The notes under the pieces are model-generated. The model was not told the DNA's origin. It made no database searches and was given only the letters and a program-made list of their open reading frames with translations. This document shows positions 9,657-20,243 of a stretch of DNA of 64,000 nucleotides, one piece after another; within the stretch, counting starts at the first letter, position 1, and every line of letters starts with the position of its first letter. The DNA comes from Rhodanobacter sp. (lineage in GTDB: Bacteria > Pseudomonadota > Gammaproteobacteria > Xanthomonadales > Rhodanobacteraceae). The stretch lies in contig SCRF01000104.1 in NCBI GenBank assembly GCA_004322005.1, positions 1 through 64,000 of the forward strand, in the 5' to 3' direction. The position numbers and the translations under genes were made by a program.

Positions 9657-10099
9657 GCCGCCGCACGCACCTTCAGCGTGGTGCCCTCGACGGCCACCAC
9701 CTCGACCGTGCTGCCCAGCGGCAGATCCGGTCCACTGACCAGCCACTGGCCGTCGCCCACCAGGGCTTTGCCGCGGCCGTTGACGATCGGCTCGATCAGT
9801 TGATAGCGCTGGCCGATCATCTGCTCGCCACGGCGGTTCAGTCGCTCATGGCCCGGTTCGCGGCGCTCCAGTTTCGGCCGCAGCAGGCGCGCATAGGCCA
9901 GGCAGACGGCGAACGCCAGCAGCGCGAACAGCACCGCCTGCGCCAGCAGTCCCAGCGACGGCACCAGCCACAGCAACGCGCCCATCGCCGCGGCGGCCAG
10001 GCCGATCCACAGCATGAAATAACCGGGCAGCAGGATCTCGCCGGCAATCAGCAGCAGCGCGAGGATCCACCACAGATAATGCACGGACAGGTTCCACAT
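9653..10099 (-). CDS. NfeD-like membrane protein
   Basis: A 148-residue NfeD/YbbK family protein. Hydrophobic helices occupy about residues 8-75 (ILALLLIAGEILLPGYFMLW). A short soluble OB-fold domain follows (about 90-148) with RYQLIEPIVNGRGKALVGDG and GSTVEVVAVEGTTLKV. NfeD proteins pair with SPFH/stomatin proteins, and here the SPFH gene lies 18 bases upstream, as in the E. coli qmcA-ybbK pair. Probable role in membrane microdomain scaffolding or quality control. The short form lacks the ClpP-like protease domain of long NfeD proteins. Confidence 0.92.
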   Translation of the reverse strand: MWNLSVHYLWWILALLLIAGEILLPGYFMLWIGLAAAAMGALLWLVPSLGLLAQAVLFALLAFAVCLAYARLLRPKLERREPGHERLNRRGEQMIGQRYQLIEPIVNGRGKALVGDGQWLVSGPDLPLGSTVEVVAVEGTTLKVRAAA

Positions 10100-10117
10100 C
10101 GTCTGGGTACTCCCGCT

Positions 10118-11062
10118 TCAGCGCAGCGGCGGCTGCACCGCCACCGACTTCTGCTGCTGGCCCAGCGACTCCTTCGCCAGTTCGGCGATGCCGGCCAGCG
10201 AGCCGAGGATGCCGGTGGCCTCGATCGGCAGCAGCAGCATCTTCTGGTTGGGCGACTTGGCCATTTCCTTCAGCGCCTCGACGTAGTTGTTGGCAACGAA
10301 GTAGTTCAGCGCATTGACGTTGCCGTTGGCGATCGACTCGGACACCATCGTGGTCGCCTTGGCTTCGGCCTCGGCCGAACGCTCGCGCGCCTCGGCGGCG
10401 CGGAACGCCGCTTCCTTCTCGCCTTCGGCGGCCAGGATCACCGACTGCTTCTCGCCCTCGGCCTTGAGGATCGCCGCCTGGCGGAAGCCCTCGGCATCGA
10501 GGATGTTGGCGCGCTTCTCGCGCTCGGCCTTCATCTGCCGCGCCATCGCGTCGATCAGGTCGCGCGGCGGCGCGATGTCCTTGATCTCGATGCGGTTGAC
10601 CTTGACGCCCCACGGATGGGTCGCCTCGTCCACCACGCGCAGCAGCCGGGCATTGATCTCGTCGCGTTTGCTCAGGCTTTCGTCCAGATCCATCGAGCCG
10701 AGCACGGTGCGGATGTTGGTCATCACCAGCGCCAGCGAGGCCTGCTCCAGGTTGGAGACCTCATACGCCGCCTTGGACGCATCCAGCACCTGATAGAACA
10801 CCACGCCGTCCACGCGCACCACTGCGTTGTCCTTGGTGATCACGTCCTGCGAAGGCACGTCCAGCACCTGTTCCATCATGTTGATCTTGCGCCCGACCGC
10901 CTGGTAGATCGGGACCAGGAAATGCAGCCCGGGGCTGAGCGTGCGGGTGTATTTGCCGAACGTCTCCACGGTCCACTCGAAACCCTGCGGCACGATGCGC
11001 ACCAGCTTGGCGATACCGACGACCACGACCAGCACGATGACCAACGCAAGAAGCTGTCCCAT
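10118..11062 (-). CDS. SPFH/band 7 (stomatin-like) protein, QmcA type
   Basis: A 314-residue stomatin/prohibitin family protein. One N-terminal membrane helix (LLALVIVLVVVVGIAKLV, about residues 4-21) is followed by the SPFH domain (IVPQGFEWTVETFGKYTRTL through VNRIEIKDIAPPRDL). A long charged coiled coil rich in A, E, K and R comes next (residues about 180-260). The C-terminal NALNYFVANNYVEALKEMAKS matches the QmcA group. It forms large membrane-anchored oligomers in lipid microdomains with its NfeD partner. ATG 11062 fits the family; the upstream open frame is repeat sequence. Confidence 0.92.
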   Translation of the reverse strand: MGQLLALVIVLVVVVGIAKLVRIVPQGFEWTVETFGKYTRTLSPGLHFLVPIYQAVGRKINMMEQVLDVPSQDVITKDNAVVRVDGVVFYQVLDASKAAYEVSNLEQASLALVMTNIRTVLGSMDLDESLSKRDEINARLLRVVDEATHPWGVKVNRIEIKDIAPPRDLIDAMARQMKAEREKRANILDAEGFRQAAILKAEGEKQSVILAAEGEKEAAFRAAEARERSAEAEAKATTMVSESIANGNVNALNYFVANNYVEALKEMAKSPNQKMLLLPIEATGILGSLAGIAELAKESLGQQQKSVAVQPPLR

Positions 11063-11123
11063 TGCCTTTCCCCTGTCCAGATGAAGACCCGAGTATAAGC
11101 CACCTCGAACAACCCCGATTTGT

Positions 11124-11200
11124 GTAGAAGCGCACCCTGTGCGCGACTGCTCTTTGTCGCGGCTGTGACAAGAGCATTCGCGCACAGGGTGCGCTCCTAC
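11124..11200. repeat. Family A palindromic repeat
   Basis: Left arm GTAGAAGCGCACCCTGTGCG (one mismatch to the consensus) and perfect right arm. It separates the SPFH operon promoter from the end of the kinase gene. Confidence 0.85.
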
Positions 11201-11242
11201 AAGTGCCACGAACCAGGTTATTCGAGGGGTGCTGGAAGTTGG

Positions 11243-12628
11243 CTACCGCGTCGCCGTCCGCGGCAGCAGCAGGCTTACCCGCAAACCGCCGCCTTCGCGG
11301 TTGGCCAGCAGCACGCGTCCGCCGTGCGCCTCGGCGATCTCCCGCGCCAGCGCCAGGCCCAGCCCGGTGCCCGAGCGCTTGGTCGAATAGAACGGCAGCA
11401 GCGCCTGCGCCAGTACCGTCTCGCTCATGCCGGGGCCGCGGTCGGCTACCTCGATGCGCAGCTCGCGGCCGGTCTCGAGCAGCGACAGCGTGACCTCGTC
11501 CGCGGCACTGCCCGATTCGTGCGCGTTCTTGATCAGGTTGATCAGCACCTGTTCGATCTGCGCCGCATCGAAACGCCCGGGCCGGGCCGGTATCGGCGTG
11601 GCCAGGCGATAGCGGCAATGCTGCGCCAGCCCATCCAGAAACGGCGCCCAAGCGATCGCCACCGGCTGCGGCGCCGGCAGCTTGGCGAAGCTGGCGTAAC
11701 CGGTGATGAACCCGTGCAGGTGGCGCGCGCGCTCGCCGATGGTGGCGAACACCCCGGGCAGGCGTTCGATGTCGCCGCGCCGCGCCAGCTCGGCGCCGGA
11801 ATGGGCCAGCGAGGAAATCGGCGCCAGCGAGTTGTTGAGCTCGTGGCTGATCACCCGGATCACCCGCTTCCAGGTCGCCACTTCCTGCCGCGACAGCTCG
11901 CGCGTCATGCGGCGGAACAGCTGCAACCGATGTGGCCTGCCCTGCAGGCGGAACGCACGCTGTGACAGGTGGAAGGTTTCCTCGCTGCCATCCATCTCCA
12001 GGTTGAGCAAGGCGTCCTCGCCGCTTTCCACCGCCTGGCGCAGCGCCGGCGGCGCCGCGGCCAGCAGCTCGGCAAAGTCCAGCCCGTGCAGGCTGCGTCC
12101 CTCGTTGAACAGATGCCGCGAAGCGATGTTGGCGTAGGCCACGCGGCCGGCCGCATCGGTCAGCACCAGCGCCACCGGCGTGTTCTGCACCACCGTGTCC
12201 AGCAGCAGCTCGCGCTGCACCAGATGCTGGCGCTGCTCGCGCAGGGTGTGCCCCAGCGCGTTGTGCATGCGGATCAACGCGCCCAGTTCGTCGCCCCGGT
12301 CGACCGCGATCGAGAAACTGAAATCGCCGTCGCGATAACTCGCCACCGCGCCTTCCAGCGCCCGCAACAGGCGGCTCACCGGCGCCATCGCCCGGCCGGA
12401 CAGCCAGAACGCCAGCGGCAGCAGCACGATCGCGCTGGCCAGCAGGCCACCGTAGATGCCCAGCTGCATCGGCGACTTCATGCTCAACGCCAGCTCGGTG
12501 CGCATCCACTGCAACAGCTGCGGCAGCGGCCATTGCGTGACGCCGGCGTAGACCAGCGCACCGGCCATGCCGGCGACCGCCAGCAGGACCGTCAGCCGCC
12601 CGCGCAGCGAATTCAGGCGATGCCACAT
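11243..12628 (-). CDS. NtrY/NtrB-like sensor histidine kinase
   Basis: A 461-residue membrane kinase. Two transmembrane helices (about 11-30 and 57-77) enclose a very short loop, so it probably senses the membrane or cytoplasm rather than a periplasmic ligand. A HAMP-like linker (about 78-135) leads to a PAS domain (about 141-235). The phospho-acceptor helix has RVISHELNNSLAPISSL with His262. The ATPase domain shows the N box INLIKNAHESG (363-373), G1 VADRGPGM and G2 GTGLGLALA. ATG 12628 is preceded by GAGGTG. It lies after its response regulator and is the last gene of the exporter operon. It probably phosphorylates Asp53 of that regulator. Confidence 0.93.
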   Translation of the reverse strand: MWHRLNSLRGRLTVLLAVAGMAGALVYAGVTQWPLPQLLQWMRTELALSMKSPMQLGIYGGLLASAIVLLPLAFWLSGRAMAPVSRLLRALEGAVASYRDGDFSFSIAVDRGDELGALIRMHNALGHTLREQRQHLVQRELLLDTVVQNTPVALVLTDAAGRVAYANIASRHLFNEGRSLHGLDFAELLAAAPPALRQAVESGEDALLNLEMDGSEETFHLSQRAFRLQGRPHRLQLFRRMTRELSRQEVATWKRVIRVISHELNNSLAPISSLAHSGAELARRGDIERLPGVFATIGERARHLHGFITGYASFAKLPAPQPVAIAWAPFLDGLAQHCRYRLATPIPARPGRFDAAQIEQVLINLIKNAHESGSAADEVTLSLLETGRELRIEVADRGPGMSETVLAQALLPFYSTKRSGTGLGLALAREIAEAHGGRVLLANREGGGLRVSLLLPRTATR

Positions 12629-12779
12629 CGGTGGCACCTCACGGTGGAAATGGACAATCCCGACGGGCCATGTCGCATCGCACGATTCCTGCTGGATGGG
12701 AGCATCGTTGTACGCTATCAGGTTGCTGGCAAGCGTCGCCGCATCGACTCGATCGCGCCAGGGAATGTCTGAATAAGCC

Positions 12780-12858
12780 GTCATCCCGGCGAAAGCCGGG
12801 ATCCAGTGACTTGGTAACCCCTCGAAGGCACTGGATTCCGGCTTTCGCCGGAATGACG
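12780..12858. repeat. Family B palindromic repeat
   Basis: Inverted arms GTCATCCCGGCGAAAGCCGG-GATCCAGTG and CACTGGATTCCGGCTTTCGCCGGAATGAC. This is a second repeat family, distinct from family A, between regulator and kinase genes. Confidence 0.85.
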
Positions 12859-12893
12859 AGCAGAAGCTTGTTCAGACGTTCCCTGGCAGCCCG

Positions 12894-14237
<1,344 letters not shown>

Positions 14238-14317
14238 CTTCTTTCTGCACATGCGGACATGGATGCCGCTCCGGGCGCAAAGGTTGCCATGACTATCGGA
14301 CCAGGCATGCCACCCTG

Positions 14318-14392
14318 GTAGGAGCCCGCTGGCGGGCGATGCTCTTCCCCCATGCCACCAAGCAAGAGCATCGCCCGCGAGCGGGCTCCTAC
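14318..14392. repeat. Family A palindromic repeat, CCCGC variant
   Basis: Arms GTAGGAGCCCGCTGGCGGGC-GATGCTCTT and AAGAGCATC-GCCCGCGAGCGGGCTCCTAC. Lies between the small ORF and the regulator gene. Confidence 0.85.
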
Positions 14393-14432
14393 GCAAGGGA
14401 GCGGGGACGGTCGGCGATCGATGGACTGGCCC

Positions 14433-14513
14433 TTACTCCACCGCCGGATGCACCGGGCCAATGCGTGATGCCGCCTGGGGAACGGAAATACCGATGTCGA
14501 CGGTGAAATTCAT
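14433..14513 (-). CDS. Candidate 26-residue small protein
   Basis: Short ORF starting MNFTVDIGISVPQA and ending PVHPAVE, between the last permease and the response regulator. Its ATG (14513) has an excellent ribosome binding site (GAGGAG, nine bases upstream), stronger than those of several neighbours. No similarity is recognised. It could be a small exported substrate of the ABC system, a leader peptide controlling the two-component genes, or chance. Expression is not shown by sequence alone; the ribosome binding site and operon position are the only support. Confidence 0.4.
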   Translation of the reverse strand: MNFTVDIGISVPQAASRIGPVHPAVE

Positions 14514-14602
14514 GGCCCGTCTCCTCTGCCGCCAGCCTACCGTACACGTTCCTGCGCAGCTAACGCCGGTTCTTGCGATGCTATCTCGCCCCAACCGGTT
14601 CG

Positions 14603-15817
14603 TCACACGCTCCGCGTCGCCACCACCGGCGGCACCGCCGCCGCGCGCAGCGCGGGGCCGAGCACGGCGAGCTGGCCGAGCAGCCACAGCGCGATCGCGC
14701 CGATCGGCAGGTAGTAAAGCGGCAGGCGCAGCAGCTCGTAGTGCTTCATCAGGAACAGGTTCAACCCGAACGCCAGCAGCATGCCAAGCGCGATGCCGCC
14801 CGTGACGATCAGGAAATTCTCGGTCTGGAAGTAGTGCAGGATGTCGCGGCGGGTGGCGCCGAGCGCGCGGCGGATACCGATCTGGCGGCGCCGCTGCTGC
14901 ACCCAGAAACTGGCCAGGCCGACGATGCCCAGCGCGGTGACCAGCAGCAGCGCGGCGATCACGCCCAGCAGCATGCCGGCCATCGCGCGGTCCTGCTGGA
15001 AGTAACGCTGGCGCAGGTCGCCGAGGGTCCGGCTCGCCTGGCTGTCGACGACGGCATCGGGAGCGATCCTGGCGATCGCGGCGCGTGCGTCGCGCAACAC
15101 CCGCGGCAGTTGCGCAGGCTTGGCGCGCAACAGGTACACACCGGCGAGTTGCTGGCCGGGCTGACCCGGCACGAATACCGACCACTCGATCTTGCCCGGG
15201 CCGCCTTCGCCTCCGCCGGGCCGGGCCAGGTGCGCCACCACCCCAGCTACGCGAAAGTGGAACTTGTCCACCCAGAATTCCTTGCCCAGCGGATCGCTTC
15301 CCGGCCACAGGTGTTCGGCCAGCGCGCGGGTCACCAGCACCGATGCGTCATCCGGCACGAAGCTGTGCACCGGCTGGTAGTCGTCCGCCTGCGGCGCGCG
15401 GCCGGCGACCAGGCGCAGGCCCAGCGCCTGGAAACTGCCGGGGCCGGCGACATAGAAATCCACCACGGCGCCGAAGTGCTGGCCCGCCGCATCCAGCGTG
15501 ATGCCCGCAGTGGCGGCGTGCTCGCCGAACGGCACCGCGTTGATCACGCTGACCGACTGCATGCCGGGGATCATGCGCAAGCCGGACAGCACCCGCGCGT
15601 TGAGATCATCTGCCTTGGCGTCGTCGTATCCGGTGAGTTTCAGCGCGGCCAGGGACGACTCGTCCACGCCACTGTTGATCCGCGTCAGCTGCCATCGACT
15701 GGCAATCAGGAAGCAGGCGTTGCACAGCACCGCGCAGGCCAGCGCGATCTCCAGCGCGATCAGCACGGTGGCAAGACGATGGCGTCCGAGTGCGGCGAGA
15801 ACAGGTTGGATCTGCAT
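14603..15817 (-). CDS. MacB/FtsX-like ABC permease, type B, second copy
   Basis: A 404-residue permease with the four-helix MacB layout. One N-terminal helix (VLIALEIALACAVLCNACFL, about 19-38) is followed by a large periplasmic domain (about 45-275). Three C-terminal helices follow (for example MAGMLLGVIAALLLVTALGI). The FtsX-family coupling stretch is QIGIRRALGATRRDILHYFQ. It resembles the gene at 17337-18593 along its whole length, for example LAALGRHR against LAALRRHK and the shared C-terminus VPPVVATRSV. ATG 15817 was chosen because the upstream extension enters the intercistronic gap. Confidence 0.92.
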   Translation of the reverse strand: MQIQPVLAALGRHRLATVLIALEIALACAVLCNACFLIASRWQLTRINSGVDESSLAALKLTGYDDAKADDLNARVLSGLRMIPGMQSVSVINAVPFGEHAATAGITLDAAGQHFGAVVDFYVAGPGSFQALGLRLVAGRAPQADDYQPVHSFVPDDASVLVTRALAEHLWPGSDPLGKEFWVDKFHFRVAGVVAHLARPGGGEGGPGKIEWSVFVPGQPGQQLAGVYLLRAKPAQLPRVLRDARAAIARIAPDAVVDSQASRTLGDLRQRYFQQDRAMAGMLLGVIAALLLVTALGIVGLASFWVQQRRRQIGIRRALGATRRDILHYFQTENFLIVTGGIALGMLLAFGLNLFLMKHYELLRLPLYYLPIGAIALWLLGQLAVLGPALRAAAVPPVVATRSV

Positions 15818-15896
15818 GTCGAAGGCACCTGTATGGAAAGAGCTCTTTTGAGGAATGCGGCCACGGATGGCCGCTTTCACGCGCAAGGAAAGCGCA

Positions 15897-17219
15897 TCAC
15901 AGCGTCTTCAATTGCAACGCAGGCGCAATGCGGCTGGCACGCAGCGCAGGCAGCAGGCCGGCCAGCAGACTGGCGGCTATCGCCAGCGCGAACGTGACGA
16001 GAAACATGGACGTGTCCAGATGCACCAGGTCCGCATACGGGGTCGGCTGACGGCGTACCAGCCACAGCCCGCCCAGGGTCAGCAGCCAGCCGCCGATGCC
16101 GCCGAGCAGACCGATCAGGCCCGCTTCCACCAGGCATTGCGCGAACACCGCCGCCCGACTGGCGCCGAGCGCGCGGCGCACGCCGATCTCGCCGCCGCGG
16201 CGCAGGAACTTGGCCAGCAGCAGGCCCACCGTGTTGAACAGGCAGATGACGAGGAATGCGAACGCCAGCCAGGTCTGCAACCGCACGTCGCTGGGCACCA
16301 CGCCGTTGTAGTCCAGCCACTGCATCAGGCTGCGCAGGCGCGTGTTGTCGGCATTCACGAAGCGACCGAGCGATTTCTGCCGCGCCGCGTAATCGGCGAC
16401 GAAGCGTCGGTAGGCGGCGACCTTGCTGGCATCGCCAAGCTGCACCCACAGCGTGACCCACTCGCACGGGGCATCCTCCAGGTGTCCGGGCGTGTCCGGC
16501 ACGTGCCAGCAGTTAAACTGCTGGAAGCTGCCGTCGTTGATCTCCAGGCCAGTGAAGAACGGCGTGATGACATCTTCCGGCTTGCCGTAGAAGCCAGCCG
16601 TATCGCCATGCGCGTAGCGGCCGCCGGCCACTTCGTAGAACAGCGGCGACGGACGCCACGGCTTGAGTACGCCGACGATGCGCACATCGCTGTCGCGCAG
16701 GCGCAGCGTGCGGCCCACGCTGTCGGCGCCACCGAACAACTTGTCGTTGAGGTCGGCCGAGATCACCGCGACCCGCGCCCGCTTCGCGTCGTCGTCCGCA
16801 CTCCAGCCGCTGCCGTAGCGGAACGGCACATCGAACATGGGAAAGAAATCCGCCGTGGTCGAGAGCATCATCGCCATCAATGGCGGCAGGTTCACCGTCG
16901 GCGCCCGCAGCTTCAGCTGGCTGTCGACGATCAGCGTCTGGGCGTCGGCGCGGCGCGCGCTCCACAGATCCACCGCCGAGTGGTAGTCCATCACGTCCGC
17001 CGGCTCCTTCGCATGCGGTGGGGTCGTGTCGGGATCGACCTGCGGATAGAAAAGATGCGCACTGCGCCCCGGCAGCGGATCACCCGACAGCAGGTGCATC
17101 ACCGTCAGCGTGGTCATCGATGCACCGATACCGAGCGCGATCGCCAGCACCATCAGCGCAGTAAGCGCCTTGTTGCGCTTCAGGCTGCGCAGGGCCAGGT
17201 CGAGGTAATAGGCAAACAT
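15897..17219 (-). CDS. MacB/FtsX-like ABC permease, type A, second copy
   Basis: A 440-residue permease starting MFAYYLDLALRSLKRNKALT, with the N-terminal helix at about 19-40. A large extracytoplasmic domain follows (about 45-300, with DFFPMFDVPFRYGSGWS and ISADLNDKLFGG). Three C-terminal helices follow, including [20 protein letters not shown] between the first two. It is a close relative of the 18764-20086 gene, with matching start, internal GSGWSA.DDA.RA motif and the [20 protein letters not shown] stretch. It lies 79 bases before the type B second copy with no repeat between them. Confidence 0.93.
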   Translation of the reverse strand: MFAYYLDLALRSLKRNKALTALMVLAIALGIGASMTTLTVMHLLSGDPLPGRSAHLFYPQVDPDTTPPHAKEPADVMDYHSAVDLWSARRADAQTLIVDSQLKLRAPTVNLPPLMAMMLSTTADFFPMFDVPFRYGSGWSADDDAKRARVAVISADLNDKLFGGADSVGRTLRLRDSDVRIVGVLKPWRPSPLFYEVAGGRYAHGDTAGFYGKPEDVITPFFTGLEINDGSFQQFNCWHVPDTPGHLEDAPCEWVTLWVQLGDASKVAAYRRFVADYAARQKSLGRFVNADNTRLRSLMQWLDYNGVVPSDVRLQTWLAFAFLVICLFNTVGLLLAKFLRRGGEIGVRRALGASRAAVFAQCLVEAGLIGLLGGIGGWLLTLGGLWLVRRQPTPYADLVHLDTSMFLVTFALAIAASLLAGLLPALRASRIAPALQLKTL

Positions 17220-17248
17220 GTCGTGACTCCTTGAATCTCATATTTTCC

Positions 17249-17323
17249 GTAGGAGCGCGCTTGCGCGCGATGCTCTTGTCGATGAACCTTCGCAAAGAGC
17301 ATCGCGCGCAAGCGCGCTCCTAC
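17249..17323. repeat. Family A palindromic repeat, GCGCGC variant
   Basis: Arms GTAGGAGCGCGCTTGCGCGC and GCGCGCAAGCGCGCTCCTAC between permease genes. Confidence 0.85.
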
Positions 17324-17336
17324 GGGTACCCGTTCG

Positions 17337-18593
17337 TCACACCGACCTTGTCGCCACTACCGGTGGTACGTTGGAGGCGCGGCGCGCGGGCAAGAACACC
17401 GCGCCCTGCCCCAGTGCCAGTACCGCGGCGACGCCGGCCAGCACGTAGCCGATCGGCAGGCGAGCCATCGCGAAGTGCCGCATCAGCAGCAGGTTGAGGC
17501 CCAGCGCCAGCACCACGCCGAGCATCGCGCCGCCGCCGGCGATCAGCAGGTTCTCGGTCTGGAAGTAACGCAGGATGTCGATCTTGCGTGCGCCCAGCGC
17601 GCGGCGCACGCCGATCTGCTTGTGCCGCTGGCCGACCCAGAAGCTGGTCAGGCCGACGATGCCGGCGCCGGTGACGGCGAGCAGGATCAGGCAGATCACG
17701 CCCATCAGGATCGCCATGCCGAGATCGGCGCGGTAGGCGCGTGCGCGGATGTCGGCAAACGACTTGACGCCGCTGCTGTCGGCATCATCCCCAATCACGC
17801 GCATCGGATTGGCGGCAAACAGCGCCGCGCGCGCTTCCTTCATCGCGGCATCCATGCGGCCCGGCCTGGCACGCACCGCATAGCGCGAAAAGTTTCCGTC
17901 CAGCCGGGTCGGGATCAGCACCGAGTTCCAGGTGAAGTCGTTGGCCCAGCTATCCACGCTCGGCACCTGCATGCGCGCGACCACGCCGACGATGGTGCTG
18001 GGGGTGTTGCGATCGATGTAAATGGTCTTGCCGACCGCGTTGCCGCCCGGAAACAGCTTGTCGGCCAGTGCCTTGGTGACGATCACGATCGGCGGCACGT
18101 TCTGCCCGCGCACGCCCATGTGATGCACGTCGCCGGCATTGAAATCGCGTCCGGCGATCAGGCGCAACCCGAGTGTGTGGATCGTCTGCTCGTCGGCGAA
18201 ATAGTGTGCGGCGTGCGCGGTCGCATGCTCCTGCGCGGGCTTGAGGCCGATACCGCCGCTCCAGGTGCTGTTGGTCAGCGGCAGCGAGTTGATGGCGATC
18301 GCCGATTCCACATCGGGCAAGCTGCGCAGGGTCTGCACGTCGGTGCGCAGCATGGCGTCGAGCTTGTCGATCGAAGCCTTGTCATCGCCGGTGGGCGCGC
18401 CGACCCACAGCTGGGTCACCATGAACAGGTTCTTCTCGTCCATGCCGGTGGGGCGCTGGATGCGCTGGACGCGGCTGCCGATGATGAAGATCGCATTGCA
18501 CACGATCGCCAGCGTCAACGCGATCTGCAACGCGATCAGCACCACGCCGGCCTTGTGGCGGCGCAATGCGGCGAGGATGGGGTGCAGGGTCAT
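17337..18593 (-). CDS. MacB/FtsX-like ABC permease, type B, first copy
   Basis: A 418-residue permease starting MTLHPILAALRRHKAGVVLI, with N-terminal helix VVLIALQIALTLAIVCNAIF. The periplasmic domain includes the MacB-like GRDFNAGDVHHM and ALADKLFPGGNAVGKTIYI. The C-terminal membrane part includes [20 protein letters not shown]. Its partner type A gene lies just upstream. A and B are presumed to form a heterodimeric permease powered by the ATPase at 20244-20963, moving a substrate between periplasm or inner membrane and the exterior, as known for MacB-type mechanotransmission pumps. Confidence 0.93.
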   Translation of the reverse strand: MTLHPILAALRRHKAGVVLIALQIALTLAIVCNAIFIIGSRVQRIQRPTGMDEKNLFMVTQLWVGAPTGDDKASIDKLDAMLRTDVQTLRSLPDVESAIAINSLPLTNSTWSGGIGLKPAQEHATAHAAHYFADEQTIHTLGLRLIAGRDFNAGDVHHMGVRGQNVPPIVIVTKALADKLFPGGNAVGKTIYIDRNTPSTIVGVVARMQVPSVDSWANDFTWNSVLIPTRLDGNFSRYAVRARPGRMDAAMKEARAALFAANPMRVIGDDADSSGVKSFADIRARAYRADLGMAILMGVICLILLAVTGAGIVGLTSFWVGQRHKQIGVRRALGARKIDILRYFQTENLLIAGGGAMLGVVLALGLNLLLMRHFAMARLPIGYVLAGVAAVLALGQGAVFLPARRASNVPPVVATRSV

Positions 18594-18610
18594 GTCATGT
18601 CCTCTTGTTC

Positions 18611-18756
18611 GTCATTCGCACGCAAGCGGGAATCGTGGCTCTTGCTCTTGGTTCGTCATTCCCGCGAAAGCGGGAGGCGCTTTACAACGGCGAAGCCTGT
18701 CATCCAGTGTCTTTTCACGTCAGAGTCGCTGGATCCCCGCTTTCGCGGGGATGACG
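18611..18756. repeat. Family B palindromic repeat with extra half unit
   Basis: GTCATTCCCGCGAAAGCGGG at 18655 pairs with CCCCGCTTTCGCGGGGATGAC ending near 18756. A degenerate left half (GTCATTCGCACGCAAGCGGG) precedes it at 18611. It fills the gap between the first A and B permease genes. Confidence 0.8.
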
Positions 18757-18763
18757 GTGGGTT

Positions 18764-20086
18764 CTAATTCGATTTCAACTGCCACGCCGGCTGCACTCGC
18801 GATGCCCGGAACGTCGGATACAGCGCCGCCAGCAAGCTGGCGATCACCGCCACGGTCAGCGTGGTGAGCAGCAGCGAGATGTCCAGGCGCGCCAGCGAAG
18901 CGATGTCCTTCGGCATCACCAGCCCGACGCTGGCCACGCCGACGCCGGTGAGCAACAGCCCGAGCACGCCGCCGGCCAGTCCGATCATCCCGGCCTCGGT
19001 GAGGAACTGCGCGTAGATCGCCGCGCGCGGTGCGCCCAATGCGCGGCGCACGCCGATCTCGCCGCTGCGGCGCAGGAACTTCGCCAACAGCAAACCGGCG
19101 GTATTGACCAGACATACGATCAGCAGCCCCAACGCGACCAGCAGCGACACCCGGGTGTCGCTCGGCACCACGTGCTCGTAATCCAGCCAGCTCATCAGAT
19201 CGCGCAGGCGGGTATTGGGTGCCCACTGCGGGTAGCGCTGCCGCGCGAAACCGTCCAGATAATTCCTGTAATGCTGCACCGCCGTCGCGTTGTCGAGTTG
19301 CGCCATGTAGGAAATCCAGATGCAACTGGAATGCTGCAAACCGACGAACCCGGACTCCTTGGGGTCTTCGTTGCAATTGGTGCTGCCCTCATTGGGCATG
19401 CCCGCCGCGATCGCGGTATTGAACGGCAACAGCACGTCCTCGCCGCTCATGTAGAAGCCGCCGGTATTGGACACGTCATAGAACATCGGCTCGGGATGCC
19501 AGTCGCCGAGCACGCCGACCACGCGATAATCGCGGCCTTCGATATCCAGCGTCTTGCTGACACTGTTGCCGCCACCAAAGACCTTGTTGTTGAGCTTGTC
19601 GCTGATCACCACGATCTCGGCGCGACGCGCGTCGTCGGCCGCGCTCCAGCCGCTGCCGTATTTAAACGGCGCGTCCACCATCGGAAAGAACTCGCTGTAC
19701 ACCGCGTGGCCGCCGGCATTGATCGGATGCTTGCCGGCCTGCTGCGGCACCACCGACGGCGAGATCATGTACAGCGCCGACTGCAAGGTCGCGCGGTGAT
19801 CGCGCATCAGCGCCACTGCATCGGCGTAATCCAGCGCATTGGGTGGATCGCCATAATGCGGATCGGCGGGGTTGCCACCCTTGCCCGCCGGCCCCCACAT
19901 GTCGATCTGCGGCACAAACAGCTTCGACGATTTCCACGGAATCGGATCGCCCGACACCGCGCGGAATACCGACCAGGTGGTCATCGACGCGGCCACGCCG
20001 AAGCCGATGGTCAGGATCATCAGCGCCGTCAGTCCGGGGCTGCGCCTCAAGCTGCGCAGGGCCAGTTCGAGGTAATAGCTGAACAT
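18764..20086 (-). CDS. MacB/FtsX-like ABC permease, type A, first copy
   Basis: A 440-residue permease starting [20 protein letters not shown], with one N-terminal helix (about 19-38). The periplasmic domain includes [20 protein letters not shown] and a Cys pair in TNCNEDPK and QHSSCIW that could form a disulfide. The C-terminal helices flank [20 protein letters not shown]. The start ATG 20086 matches the paralogous gene exactly. First permease gene after the ATPase gene; a family A repeat lies in the gap between them. Confidence 0.93.
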   Translation of the reverse strand: MFSYYLELALRSLRRSPGLTALMILTIGFGVAASMTTWSVFRAVSGDPIPWKSSKLFVPQIDMWGPAGKGGNPADPHYGDPPNALDYADAVALMRDHRATLQSALYMISPSVVPQQAGKHPINAGGHAVYSEFFPMVDAPFKYGSGWSAADDARRAEIVVISDKLNNKVFGGGNSVSKTLDIEGRDYRVVGVLGDWHPEPMFYDVSNTGGFYMSGEDVLLPFNTAIAAGMPNEGSTNCNEDPKESGFVGLQHSSCIWISYMAQLDNATAVQHYRNYLDGFARQRYPQWAPNTRLRDLMSWLDYEHVVPSDTRVSLLVALGLLIVCLVNTAGLLLAKFLRRSGEIGVRRALGAPRAAIYAQFLTEAGMIGLAGGVLGLLLTGVGVASVGLVMPKDIASLARLDISLLLTTLTVAVIASLLAALYPTFRASRVQPAWQLKSN

Positions 20087-20149
20087 GCGTGGTTCCTTGG
20101 GTTGGTCGCCGGGATGGCATCGCAACGAACGGCCGCTGCGGGAGTGGTT

Positions 20150-20224
20150 GTTGGAGCGCGCTCGCGCGCGATGCTCTTGCTCGTCATGCCTGCCGAAAAG
20201 CATCGCGCGCGAGCGCGCTCCTAC
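20150..20224. repeat. Family A palindromic repeat, GCGCGC variant
   Basis: Arms TTGGAGCGCGCTCGCGCGCG-ATGCTCTTG and AAAGCATC-GCGCGCGAGCGCGCTCCTAC. Confidence 0.85.
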
Positions 20225-20243
20225 GTGTCGATCCCACACGGCA

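Noticed and set aside
14253-14396. Longer N-terminus for the response regulator
   Set aside because: The extension is coded by a family A repeat; ATG 14237 with AGAAAG upstream gives the standard receiver-domain start.
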